From NCBI GenBank assembly GCA_937135955.1, contig CAKZOB010000042.1, positions 124,001 through 188,000 on the forward strand: DNA of 64,000 nucleotides. The letters run 5' to 3'. This DNA comes from an uncultured Anaerolineales bacterium (lineage in GTDB: Bacteria > Chloroflexota > Anaerolineae > Aggregatilineales > Aggregatilineaceae). Below are positions 34,007-41,839 of this stretch, piece by piece. The first letter of the stretch is position 1. Every line of letters starts with the position of its first letter. The translations under genes were made by a program, and so were the position numbers. Below the pieces are notes generated by a model. It was not told the origin of the DNA. It ran no database searches and saw only the letters and a program-made list of their open reading frames with translations.

Positions 34007-34750
34007 TCAACGGCGCAGGTGAATAGTATAGCGGTAGAAATCTGCGCGGTACAAGGCGGTCACAGTTTCCACTGGCACGTGATGCCGATCCCAGGTAATG
34101 CGTGTCACTTTGAGCAGGGGAGCGCCGCGTGGTACCTGCAGCAGTTCGCCGGTCGTGGCATCGGCGACCACCGCTTCCAGCGTCTCGTCGGCCTCGGCCA
34201 GTTCGAAACCGCGCTGCTCCAGCAAAGCGTAGAGCGAGCCGCCGGAGTCCAGTTCCGCACGGGTGAGGTCTATGCAGTTCACATAGGCATCGTGCAGGGC
34301 CACCGGTCGCCCTTCTACCAGGCGCAGACGGCGCAGGTGCAGCACCGCTGCTCCCGGTTCCAGGCGCAGATTCGCGGCGACCTGATCGGGCGCGGCTTCT
34401 ACCTCAAAGAGCAGAGTATGCGAGGAGGGGTTGAGACCGCGGGCGCGCATATCTTCGGAGAAGCTTTCCAGCCGATGCAGCGTGTGTTCGAGCGGGCGGG
34501 GGATGACGAACGTGCCTCGCCCTTTCTCGCGGTAGATCAGCCCTTTGTTGACCAGTTGCGTCATAGCCTGACGCACCGTCATCACGCTGATGTCCAGCCG
34601 GGCCGCCAGCATGGTTTCGGAAGGGAGCGGTTCGCTGGGCCGCCAGGTGCCGTTGACGATCAGGTTTTCGAGCTGTCGCTGCAGCTGCTGGTAAATGGGG
34701 ACGGAGGAGTCTTTGGAAATGCGGAGTTGAGCAAGAATACGGTCGCTCAT
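34007..34750 (-). CDS. GntR/HutC-family transcriptional regulator with UTRA domain
   Basis: 247 residues. An N-terminal winged helix (about 15-80: VPIYQQLQRQLENLIVNGTW, LPSETMLAARLDISVMTVRQAM, then GLIYREKGRGTFV) is joined to a UTRA ligand-binding domain (about 95-245, with LRRLRLVEGRPVALHDAYV). UTRA proteins sense small sugars, amino acids or nucleosides. It is encoded immediately upstream of, and in the same direction as, the transporter genes, with 150 bases between, so it is the obvious regulator of the locus, probably relieved by an imported nucleoside. Its own promoter is strong. Confidence 0.9.
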   Translation of the reverse strand: MSDRILAQLRISKDSSVPIYQQLQRQLENLIVNGTWRPSEPLPSETMLAARLDISVMTVRQAMTQLVNKGLIYREKGRGTFVIPRPLEHTLHRLESFSEDMRARGLNPSSHTLLFEVEAAPDQVAANLRLEPGAAVLHLRRLRLVEGRPVALHDAYVNCIDLTRAELDSGGSLYALLEQRGFELAEADETLEAVVADATTGELLQVPRGAPLLKVTRITWDRHHVPVETVTALYRADFYRYTIHLRR

Positions 34751-34789
34751 GGCAGGTCTCGCAAATCTCTAGTTCTCTATATATATTTG

Positions 34790-34818
34790 ATTATGCACTT
34801 CTTCGCTCGCGTTGTCAA
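34790..34818 (-). promoter_or_regulatory. Promoter of the GntR regulator gene
   Basis: On the minus strand TTGACA (34813-34818) and CATAAT (34790-34795) are 17 bases apart. A downstream AT-rich stretch (TATATATAGAGAACTAGAGA, about 34764-34784) between the promoter and the ATG is a plausible operator, but no clear GntR palindrome is visible. Confidence 0.75.
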
Positions 34819-34841
34819 GTAATTCGCGCGTCAAAACGAAA

Positions 34842-34993
34842 CTGCCGGGTGTGACCCCGGCAGTCCCTGATAATGCACCGCGATTCATGCTGCACCCGGC
34901 CTTACTAACCCACGTAACTCCCCGCTAGAGTCTCCCCCTCACTTGGCGGCACAGCCGTATCGCTTGCAGGCTCGGATCATGTGATCCGAAGTT
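34842..34993 (-). ncRNA. Possible structured noncoding RNA with terminator
   Basis: Read leftward, a TATAAT (35000-35005) precedes about 150 bases with several hairpins. One is TCGGATCA/TGATCCGA (34972-34989), then CGGC/GCCG (about 34948-34958), then an AGACTC/GAGTTA stem near 34915-34935. It ends with CTGCCGGG/CCCGGCAG (34842-34863) followed by TTTCGTTTT, a terminator shape. No -35 consensus is present. I could not match it to 6S, SRP, RNase P, tmRNA or a riboswitch class, and no credible protein is encoded. The rest of the gene-free interval 34819-35217 shows nothing else. Confidence 0.35.
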
Positions 34994-35217
34994 GTCTCCA
35001 TTATAATAGAACTTCAAAAAGCAATATCTGAAGAAATTGTGAAAATGCGCTAAACAAAATGATTTACTCTCAGTAGCGCGCCTGTTTATTAATTTTAGCG
35101 TCCACAGAGGGTGTATAAAACTGTGTCGGACAGTTCGCCCGCGCTTTAGTTTGTCTCGTCCCAGCGTCAAACAAAGCCGCTGACGGCCTTTGCGCGCACC
35201 CATGGCCACAATTCCCC

Positions 35218-35246
35218 TTGCCAAGCCCTGAGCCGTGTGCTAGAAT
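35218..35246 (+). promoter_or_regulatory. Promoter of tRNA-Gln
   Basis: TTGCCA (35218-35223) and TAGAAT (35241-35246) are 17 bases apart. The start is expected near 35253, six bases before the tRNA. Confidence 0.75.
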
Positions 35247-35258
35247 TCGCTACACTGA

Positions 35259-35330
35259 TGGGGGATAGTTTAATCGGCAGAACAGCGGACTCTGGATCCG
35301 TCAGTCCTGGTTCGAGTCCAGGTCCCCCAG
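35259..35330 (+). tRNA. tRNA-Gln (anticodon CTG), CCA not encoded
   Basis: 72 bases. The acceptor pairs TGGGGGA with TCCCCCA. The anticodon arm is GCGGA CTCTGGA TCCGT (anticodon CTG, codon CAG), and the T arm is CCTGG TTCGAGT CCAGG. The discriminator is G and the next bases are CCT, so CCA must be added after transcription. Confidence 0.95.
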
Positions 35331-35338
35331 CCTGATGA

Positions 35339-35374
35339 ACGCCCGCCCTGGATTCCTGGCGGGCGTCGTTTTTT
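35339..35374 (+). terminator. Rho-independent terminator of tRNA-Gln
   Basis: ACGCCCGCC (35339-35347) pairs with GGCGGGCGT (35358-35366) around a 10-base loop, then CG and six T (35369-35374). Confidence 0.92.
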
Positions 35375-35435
35375 CGGATGCGTCCACCTGGTACGTTAAA
35401 ATCGGCGATCTATCGAGCGAGGAAAAGCATCCGGC

Positions 35436-36863
35436 ATGGGCATCAAACTGGACTGGCAAGTCGAAGCCGAGCAGACGCACATCCGCGCCACCGAAGACCC
35501 CGCCGCGCTGCGCCGTCGGCAGCAGGCGCGCCGACAGTTTGTCCTGCTCCTCTTATCCCTGGTGGCGCTGGTGGGCCTGATCGGAGTGTTCATCCTCTGG
35601 CGATTGCGGCAGGTAGACGAACAACTGCGCCGCGATTTGCTGGACACCGTCGCCGTCGAGGTAACTGCGCTGCGCCTGGGTAACTATGCCAACTATATGG
35701 CCATTCAGCGCAGCGCCAGCGACGCCTTTCTGCTGGAACAGAGTCAGCGCTTCGAAGACTATCAGACGCTCAAGGCCACGCACCGTGTCTCGCTGGAAGG
35801 GAAAGTCGTCAGCGTCGTCATAGACGATCAACGCGCCCGTGTCGTGCTCGAAGAAGTGATAGATGGCGTGCCCTATCACGTGGTGTGGTTCTACTGGCAC
35901 TACGAAGACGGCGCGGCCAGTGGTCAGGGGGGCTGGCGACATGTGCCAGACGATCTCACCTTCTGGGGCGAGGAACGCACGTTGCAGGGCGATCACGCCC
36001 GCCTTCGCTACCGCGCGCTCGACGAAGCGCTGGCGCAAGCCCTGTTGCCCCGTCTGGAAGCCTGGTGGAGGCAGGGCTGCGCAACCCTGGCCTGCGCCAC
36101 TTTCCCTCCGCCAATCACCGTGGAGATTGTGCCAGAGCGCCCGAAAACGGTGACCTGGGCTGTATACGATCCCTGGCTGCTACGGGTGTCGTCTCCGCTG
36201 GTAGGGCGTGCGCGCGCCGACACCCCCCTGTCTCCCGAACTGGCCCAAGAAATCGCCGCGCAGCTTGCCGCCCGGCTGGTGCGTTACGTCACTGGCGAGA
36301 GCGCGCCCCCTTCCTACAGCGACGCCGCCTGGTTGCAGGGGCAACTAGCTGGTTGGCTGGTCGCGCAAATGGACGGGCGACCGGCAGACACGCCCCCGTT
36401 CGTGCGCTCGCTCATCGCTCAGTATGGGCCGGACGCCCCGCTGACTTTGCTCGCCGCGCTCTCCGTGCCGACCACTCTCGATCACGCCCTGACGCCTCTG
36501 ACTGGCGTCGGGTTACCGCTGCTCACCATCGAGCAACTCAACGCGCTGGATTGGCGCGACTTTTTCCAGTGGCGACTGGCGCTGGAGCCGCAGTTGCTGG
36601 CGCAGCCCAACAGCAGCGGGGCATTCCTGGCACTCTACGACCTGCAGAACACCGCCGCGTCCAGCGAAGCGTCAGTGCGGCTGGAGAGTCCGGCCTACGC
36701 TGCGCAGGCCGTGCCGCAGGTGGTGACGGTAGTCATCGGGCGCGACGAAACCTCGCAGACTTACGCCTACGCCGAGACCACGCGGATCGAGAACAGCGTC
36801 ACCGTTCCCGGCGGCACGGTCATCTGGCGGCTTGCCGAAGGGACGTGGAAGCGGATAAACTAG
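35436..36863 (+). CDS. Single-pass membrane protein of unknown function
   Basis: 475 residues. About 33 charged residues precede one transmembrane helix (about 35-55, FVLLLLSLVALVGLIGVFIL). A large outside domain follows. Its first part (about 65-165) resembles an NTF2-like fold: helix YANYMAIQRSASDAFLLEQ, then strands with VSVVIDDQRARVVLEEV and YHVVWFYWHYEDG. A middle part (about 200-370) looks like a degenerate peptidase-type helical domain without an HExxH motif. A C-terminal beta segment ends with TVIWRLAEGTWKRIN, as SnoaL-like repeats often do. I do not recognise the family. The start codon has weak ribosome-site support (GAGCGAGGAA further upstream). It lies between tRNA-Gln and the restriction-modification insert. 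Confidence 0.65.
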   Translation: MGIKLDWQVEAEQTHIRATEDPAALRRRQQARRQFVLLLLSLVALVGLIGVFILWRLRQVDEQLRRDLLDTVAVEVTALRLGNYANYMAIQRSASDAFLLEQSQRFEDYQTLKATHRVSLEGKVVSVVIDDQRARVVLEEVIDGVPYHVVWFYWHYEDGAASGQGGWRHVPDDLTFWGEERTLQGDHARLRYRALDEALAQALLPRLEAWWRQGCATLACATFPPPITVEIVPERPKTVTWAVYDPWLLRVSSPLVGRARADTPLSPELAQEIAAQLAARLVRYVTGESAPPSYSDAAWLQGQLAGWLVAQMDGRPADTPPFVRSLIAQYGPDAPLTLLAALSVPTTLDHALTPLTGVGLPLLTIEQLNALDWRDFFQWRLALEPQLLAQPNSSGAFLALYDLQNTAASSEASVRLESPAYAAQAVPQVVTVVIGRDETSQTYAYAETTRIENSVTVPGGTVIWRLAEGTWKRIN

Positions 36864-36896
36864 CATCTGCCACATACAAAATGAGGCGACAACAGC

Positions 36897-37778
36897 ATGA
36901 TCACCCATCCCCTAGCCGAGGTGTTCGGATTCGCGTTTGATGACCACAGCGAAAGAGCTGAACGCTATCGCAGGAACCGTCTCTGCCCCTACAACAACAA
37001 TGTAGCTAACTGTACAAAAGACAAGGCGAACGATCCGCTAGGCATATGTAGTATTTTTGAGGCCGATGGAGGGATCACTATTACCTGCCCCGCCCGTTTC
37101 CGACAAGACTGGCTTATCACAGAGGACGCAGCAGCATTTTTCTTCCCTTCCGGCACAACTTGGACATCCCTTGCCGAGGTACGCCTTAACGATCGACACG
37201 GCAAGTCTGCTGGAAACATTGACTTCGTGCTTGTAGCATACGATAAGCGGGGTCATATTCTCGACTTCGGCGCGCTGGAGGTACAGGCGGTCTATATCTC
37301 AGGTAATATCCGACGCCCTTTCGAAGTCTACATGCGCAATCCTGCTGAAAACCAAAAAATGAACTGGATGGGTGAACCGAACTATCCGCGTCCCGACTAT
37401 CTGTCTTCATCGCGCAAACGGCTTGTGCCGCAACTAATGTATAAAGGAGGTATTCTGAAATCGTGGGGAAAGAAACAAGCCGTAGCTCTTCATCAGAACT
37501 TCTATACCACCCTCCCCAGACTTTCGCAAACCGATCCCGATACCGCTGATATCGTGTGGCTCATTTACGATCTAGAGTTAGCCCCGGAACATCGATCATA
37601 CAACCTTCGTCTCAAAGATAGAGCTTACACGCGGTTTGAAACAGCCATAGAGCAAATCACAGTCCCTGAATCCGGCCCGCTGGAGGAGTTTTTGAGCCTT
37701 TTGCAGGAGAAGCTCGATAGCAAGTTGGAAAATGACGCCAATCCTCCGGATGTCTCGACGCTCGCTGATCTACTATAG
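36897..37778 (+). CDS. NotI-family type II restriction endonuclease
   Basis: 293 residues. NotI-type enzymes carry an iron-binding four-cysteine fold near the N-terminus plus a PD-(D/E)xK nuclease. Here the Cys are 30, 39, 51 and 64 (LCPYNNN, NCTKDKAND, GICSI, TCPARF). The nuclease core is Glu94 (LAEVRLND), Asp109 (GNIDFVLV) and Glu128-x-Gln130 (FGALEVQAV), an E-x-Q variant of E-x-K. The length is shorter than NotI itself. The companion methyltransferase starts within 15 bases of the stop. The gene has far more A/T-ending codons than its neighbours, so it is probably acquired. The recognition site cannot be read from the sequence. Confidence 0.85.
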   Translation: MITHPLAEVFGFAFDDHSERAERYRRNRLCPYNNNVANCTKDKANDPLGICSIFEADGGITITCPARFRQDWLITEDAAAFFFPSGTTWTSLAEVRLNDRHGKSAGNIDFVLVAYDKRGHILDFGALEVQAVYISGNIRRPFEVYMRNPAENQKMNWMGEPNYPRPDYLSSSRKRLVPQLMYKGGILKSWGKKQAVALHQNFYTTLPRLSQTDPDTADIVWLIYDLELAPEHRSYNLRLKDRAYTRFETAIEQITVPESGPLEEFLSLLQEKLDSKLENDANPPDVSTLADLL

Positions 37779-37792
37779 TGAGGATTCAGATC

Positions 37793-38677
37793 ATGAGACA
37801 ACAGCACCTGCCCGGAATCCTGCCTCCAGAACATGTAGTCAACGTTGCTTCAGTAAAGCAGCGCAGTCCTTTTCGCTATCCTGGGGGGAAAACTTGGCTC
37901 GTCCCGACCATCCGACAATGGCTTCTCAGCCTGCCTCCACATCGCCGCAAAGAGTTTGTTGAACCTTTTGCCGGGGGCGCAATTGTAGGGCTGAGCGTAG
38001 CATTTGAGCAACTCGCTACTCATGTTACCTTAGTCGAACTTGATGAGCAGGTAGCTGCCGTATGGAAAGCTATCATTACCGAAGATCAAGGTGAATGGCT
38101 AGCCAATCAGATCACGAGCCTGGATTTCTGTACAGAAACAGTAGAAACGCTACTGAGGAGCCAGCCAGCCTCACTGCCTGAGCAAGCCCTACAAACCATA
38201 GTGAGGAACCGTATCAACAGAGGCGGTATCTTGGCTCCTGGAGCTGGCCGAGCCAAGCATGGTGAAAAGGGGCGCGGTATTGCTTCGCGATGGTACCCCA
38301 TGACTTTATCTCGGCGTATTTTGGATATTGTTGCTATTCGGGATCGCTTGAGCTTCATTCATGGAGATGGCCTAAGGATCATCCACCAGCTTGCTTCTCG
38401 CCAAGACACTGTTTTCTTCATCGATCCGCCTTACACGGCCTCGGCCAACCACCCTGGAAAACGCCTCTACACTCACTCGACCATTGATCATGCACAACTT
38501 TTTGACCTGACAAGTGAGATCGCCGGTGATTTCTTAATGACTTACAACTTCGACGAAGCGATCGCGGCCACAGCAGAAGCCCATCATCTGGAATGGCACG
38601 TTGTTGTTATGAAAAATACCCATCACGCCCATAAACGAGAGATGATCATCGGGCGCAACCTAGCATGGTTGCGTTAA
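37793..38677 (+). CDS. D12-class (Dam-like) adenine-N6 DNA methyltransferase
   Basis: 294 residues. Motif order is X-I-target domain-IV, the alpha class: FRYPGGK (27-33) for SAM, EPFAGGAIVGLS (57-68), VTLVELDE as motif II, and the catalytic DPPY at 211-214. This is the Dam/DpnM/EcoRV-type family and is expected to make N6-methyladenine. The start is the ATG at 37793, with GAGGA upstream; a GTG at 37778 would share the G of the nuclease stop (TAGTG). It forms a two-gene restriction-modification unit with the NotI-like nuclease and shares its AT-richer codon use. Because it methylates adenine, the protected site should contain A, unlike NotI's GC-only site. Confidence 0.88.
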   Translation: MRQQHLPGILPPEHVVNVASVKQRSPFRYPGGKTWLVPTIRQWLLSLPPHRRKEFVEPFAGGAIVGLSVAFEQLATHVTLVELDEQVAAVWKAIITEDQGEWLANQITSLDFCTETVETLLRSQPASLPEQALQTIVRNRINRGGILAPGAGRAKHGEKGRGIASRWYPMTLSRRILDIVAIRDRLSFIHGDGLRIIHQLASRQDTVFFIDPPYTASANHPGKRLYTHSTIDHAQLFDLTSEIAGDFLMTYNFDEAIAATAEAHHLEWHVVVMKNTHHAHKREMIIGRNLAWLR

Positions 38678-38714
38678 CAGTGCTATCAGCGCTCTGATCA
38701 CCAAGGTTTCTAGA

Positions 38715-39581
38715 TCATCCTGTCCCGTACTCGTAGAACCCCCGTCCGCTCTTGCGGCCCAGGCGACCCGCTGCCACCATCTTGCGCAGCAAGGGGCACG
38801 GGCGATATTTGGGGTCGCCGAAGCCTTCATAAAGCACTTCCAGAATGCTCAGTACCACATCCAGCCCGATGAAGTCGGCCAGCGTCAGCGGCCCCATTGG
38901 ATGGTTTGCGCCCAGCTTCATCACCGTATCAATCGCTTCTGCCGTGCCCACGCCTTCCATCAGCGCGTAGATGGCTTCGTTGATCATGGGCATCAGAATA
39001 CGGTTGGCGATGAAGCCCGGATAGTCCGCCGCCTCGACCGGCGTCTTGCCCAGTCGCCGCGCCAATTCCATGATCGTGTCCAGCGTTTCCTGGCTGGTCG
39101 CCAGCCCGCGGATGATCTCCACCAGTTGCATCAGTGGCACAGGATTCATGAAGTGCATCCCGATCACGCGGTCGGGGCGCTGTGTCGCCGCGGCGATGGC
39201 CGTGATCGAGATCGAGGAGGTGTTGGTCGCCAGAATAGCGTGCGGCGGCGTCAGTTCGTCCAGGCGGGCGAAGATATCGCGTTTGAGCGCCTCGTCCTCG
39301 CTGACCGCCTCGATGACCAGGTCGGCAGAACGCAGCGCGGCGATATCAGTAGCGGTGCTGATGTTGTCCTGGACAGCCTGGCGCTGTGCGTCGGTCAGCC
39401 TGCCCTTGCTGTGCAGCTTCTCGGCGCTGGCAGCAATGTCGCGCAGGGCGCGTTCCAGCGCCTGCGGCATCACATCTACCAGCGTGACACGGTAGCCCTG
39501 CACAGCGCAGACCTGGGCAATGCCGTGCCCCATGGTACCAGCCCCTACCACGCCGACATGTTGAATCTGGTCTATAGCCAT
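38715..39581 (-). CDS. 3-hydroxyacyl-CoA (3-hydroxybutyryl-CoA) dehydrogenase
   Basis: 288 residues, the monofunctional length. The NAD Rossmann motif GVVGAGTMGHGIAQVCA is at 10-26, Asp at the end of strand 2 is in VTLVDV, and TNTSSISITAIAAATQRPDRVIGMHFMNPVPLM carries the catalytic Ser/His region. PGFIANRILMPMINEAI and GANHPMGPLTLADFIGLD are in the helical domain. It oxidises 3-hydroxyacyl-CoA to 3-oxoacyl-CoA, or the reverse, in fatty-acid or butanoate metabolism. The frame is open far upstream but that part overlaps plsC; the ATG at 39581 has GAGGAG nine bases upstream. It lies 29 bases after plsC on the same strand. Confidence 0.93.
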   Translation of the reverse strand: MAIDQIQHVGVVGAGTMGHGIAQVCAVQGYRVTLVDVMPQALERALRDIAASAEKLHSKGRLTDAQRQAVQDNISTATDIAALRSADLVIEAVSEDEALKRDIFARLDELTPPHAILATNTSSISITAIAAATQRPDRVIGMHFMNPVPLMQLVEIIRGLATSQETLDTIMELARRLGKTPVEAADYPGFIANRILMPMINEAIYALMEGVGTAEAIDTVMKLGANHPMGPLTLADFIGLDVVLSILEVLYEGFGDPKYRPCPLLRKMVAAGRLGRKSGRGFYEYGTG

Positions 39582-39610
39582 GATCGCTCTCTCCTCAAAA
39601 GAAGCGCAGT

Positions 39611-40297
39611 TCAGGTGACGATCCGCCGCATCTCTTCGATGAGCGGATTGCCCGCGTAGTAGCCGTGATACTTTTCCGGCAGCAGCGCAGCGATGGCACA
39701 CATGATCCGCTCGGTGTACACTTCCAGTTGGTCGCCGCTGGCGTGTCCCTCTGGCAGGCGAAATGGCTTGCCGAAGCGAGCCACCACCCTGGGCCGGGGG
39801 ACCTTGAGAATCTTCTCCGTGCCCCACACCGAAGCGGGCAAGATCGGCACGTTGGCCCGTGTGGCGATGAAGGCCACCCCCGGTCGCCCCTGGATGAGTG
39901 CCCCCACCCGACTGCGCGTGCCCTCCGGCGCAATGCCCAGCGGCACGCCCGCCTTCAGCACAGTGATTGCGTCGCGTAGGGCGCGCCGGTCGGCGGAAAA
40001 CTGCTCGACCCAGATCACCGGGTAAAGCCGAAAGAGTGGCTCCAGGCGCGTGCCTTTGTATTTGGCCGCGGCCAGACCCACCGTGCCGAATGGCAGGGCA
40101 TAGTTGACGGCTGGAATGTCCCAGAAGCTCATGTGATTGGAGACGACGATGAACGGCGGATCGGGCACATTCTCTTTGCCGATGACTTCGTAACGCGCCA
40201 CCAGCAAGAGCAGAAAGCGCGTCAGCGGCCTGGCCCAGCGCGACTGACGGGTCGCGGGCCAGTCGGGGGGATAGTTTTGGGGAACTGGTTTGGGCAT
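39611..40297 (-). CDS. 1-acyl-glycerol-3-phosphate acyltransferase (PlsC family)
   Basis: 228 residues. The acyltransferase motifs are in order: NHMSFWD (HX4D, about 54-60), substrate-binding RLYPVIWV, PEGTRSRVG (about 123-131) and VPILPASVWG. PlsC enzymes esterify lysophosphatidate to phosphatidate at the membrane; acceptor specificity is not certain since paralogues acylate other lipids. The ATG at 40297 has AGGAGG five bases upstream. One N-terminal hydrophobic helix (about 27-37, LTRFLLLLVARY) fits membrane association. The gene starts the two-gene unit with the hydroxyacyl-CoA dehydrogenase. Confidence 0.88.
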   Translation of the reverse strand: MPKPVPQNYPPDWPATRQSRWARPLTRFLLLLVARYEVIGKENVPDPPFIVVSNHMSFWDIPAVNYALPFGTVGLAAAKYKGTRLEPLFRLYPVIWVEQFSADRRALRDAITVLKAGVPLGIAPEGTRSRVGALIQGRPGVAFIATRANVPILPASVWGTEKILKVPRPRVVARFGKPFRLPEGHASGDQLEVYTERIMCAIAALLPEKYHGYYAGNPLIEEMRRIVT

Positions 40298-40411
40298 CAA
40301 AACCTCCTGCAGACGGCCATTGCCAGCATACCCAAGCGTCCGCCGCCCCGCAAGATCGGCGATCGGCGGGGTGCGTGCAGGATATGACAGGCAATTTGCA
40401 GCAGTCTACTG

Positions 40412-40530
40412 CCCTCACCCCTACATCCCCTCTCCCTCGCGATTGCGTCGCGGGGCGAGGGGACTTACTGTCTGTCGCGAGAGTGTTCCCCTTCGCCCGC
40501 AGCGCGGGAGAAGGGGCCAGGGGTTGAGGG
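40412..40530. repeat. Palindromic GC-rich element related to family 1
   Basis: Outer arms CCCTCACCCCT (40412-40422) and AGGGGTTGAGGG (about 40519-40530). Inner pairs are CCCCTCTCCCTCGC/GCGGGGCGAGGGG and CCCCTTCGCCCGC/GCGGGAGAAGGGG. It is adjacent to copy C and fills part of the gene-free interval 40298-40792. Confidence 0.7.
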
Positions 40531-40545
40531 TCATCGGGCGCGCGC

Positions 40546-40723
40546 AAACTGTGACCAGGCCGTGTGCAGCGCTGTGATTGACCTCACCCCTAGCCTCGCT
40601 ACGCTCGGCTCGGAGGTGCGCCAGCGCCGAGCGGGGGTGAGGTCAACCAGAAGATCACACCTGAGCTTACTTCTGCCCATGGTTCTGCGGGCTGGTTTTG
40701 ATGCGATTACCCTGACCCCAGCG
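40546..40723. repeat. Interspersed palindromic repeat, family 1, copy C (inverted)
   Basis: TTGACCTCACCCCTA (40579-40593) opposes GGGGGTGAGGTCAA (40633-40646). The right flank through 40723 is the reverse complement of the left flank of copy A, nearly base for base (CAGAAGATCACACCTGAGC and beyond). Its left flank matches copy B. Confidence 0.88.
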
Positions 40724-40792
40724 CCACTTCACATAGCAAAAAAACGCCGATCTGATGTATCGTTGAGAGCATATCTGCACACCGAGGAGCCT

Positions 40793-41824
40793 ATGAGCGA
40801 TCCATCTGCGGACAACCCGCCTGCCCCCTGGCCCGAAGCCGCGCCCACCGACGTTGACCTGGACGCCGATCTGTTGGAGGCTGCCTATCGCTACCTGCAC
40901 GATCACGTCCCACATATGGACAGTCTGCTGGTCATCCGGCACGGGGCGCTCGTCTTCGAACGCTACATGCGCAACATGGCCGCTGACCGCCTGCACAACC
41001 TCAAGTCCGCCACCAAGAGCGTCACTTCGCTGCTGGTGGGCGTCGCCCTGGCCACTGGCGACCTGGCCAGCCTGGACGAGCCGTTGGGCTACATTCTGCC
41101 GGAGCTGTTCGCTGGCGTAGACGACCGCGCCAAACGCGAGATCACCATCCGGCATCTGCTGACCATGTGTAGCGGCCTGGCCTGGGACGAATACGGCGCG
41201 AGCGCCATCGCCATGACCGCCAGCCCGGACTGGGTGCGCTATGTGCTGGAGCAACCGCTGGCGTATCCCCCCGGAACTCACTTCAACTACAGCACTGGCG
41301 ACTCGCAATTGCTGGCGGCAGCCCTGCAGAAGCTCACCGGCATGAGCCTGAGCGAATATGCCGCGCTCTACCTGTTCGGCCCGCTGGGGATCAGTCGCTA
41401 CATCTGGCCCGCCGACCCGCAGGGCGTGACCATCGGCGGGGCGGAACTCGCGCTAACCCCGCGCGATCTGGCGCGCATCGGTCGGCTAGCCCTGCAAAGG
41501 GGCATGTGGCAGGGCGAAGCTCTGCTTCCCGCAACCTGGATCGCGGACTCTCAACGGGCGCACGTCCTCCTACCCTCCGATGAGGGGTGCGCCGGATTGG
41601 GCTACGGCTATCTGTGGTGGGTGCGGCCTCAGGCGGGGTACGACAGCGCGCTGGCGGTCGGCTACGGCGGGCAGTTCACCATCGTCGTGCCTGCGCTCGA
41701 CCTGCTGGTGGTGATGACCGGTGATCTATCCGACGTGCCCCCTGGCTTTCGCAACAATCAGATGCTTTGCCAGTTCAACCTGGTGGAAGATTTCATCGTC
41801 CCTGCGGCCCTCGCCCGCGCCTGA
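40793..41824 (+). CDS. Beta-lactamase-fold serine hydrolase (class C/EstB-like)
   Basis: 343 residues. The catalytic SxxK is in LKSATKSVTSLLVG (Ser about 64), the second motif is FNYSTGD (Tyr-Ser-Thr, in place of Tyr-x-Asn), and the third region is VGYGGQFTIVVP near 290. LLTMCSGLAWDEYG and LFGPLGISRYIWP are standard for the family, which includes esterases, D-aminopeptidases and peptidoglycan hydrolases more often than true beta-lactamases. No signal peptide is present, so it is cytosolic as annotated. The ATG at 40793 has GAGGAG upstream; longer in-frame starts lie in the repeat. The ClbS/DfsB gene follows by 15 bases. Confidence 0.88.
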   Translation: MSDPSADNPPAPWPEAAPTDVDLDADLLEAAYRYLHDHVPHMDSLLVIRHGALVFERYMRNMAADRLHNLKSATKSVTSLLVGVALATGDLASLDEPLGYILPELFAGVDDRAKREITIRHLLTMCSGLAWDEYGASAIAMTASPDWVRYVLEQPLAYPPGTHFNYSTGDSQLLAAALQKLTGMSLSEYAALYLFGPLGISRYIWPADPQGVTIGGAELALTPRDLARIGRLALQRGMWQGEALLPATWIADSQRAHVLLPSDEGCAGLGYGYLWWVRPQAGYDSALAVGYGGQFTIVVPALDLLVVMTGDLSDVPPGFRNNQMLCQFNLVEDFIVPAALARA

Positions 41825-41839
41825 CCCCTGGAGCCAACC

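Noticed and set aside
34842-34993. 6S, SRP, tmRNA, RNase P RNA or T-box/riboswitch
   Set aside because: None of the conserved motifs of these classes is present, so only a generic candidate RNA is reported.
34925-35224. Possible 99-residue protein on the minus strand
   Set aside because: No ribosome site, unusual composition, and it crosses the structured region and the promoter-like TATAAT; more likely noncoding.
40793-41824. Antibiotic-resistance beta-lactamase
   Set aside because: The fold is right, but there is no signal peptide and the second motif is YST; esterase/peptidase members are far commoner.
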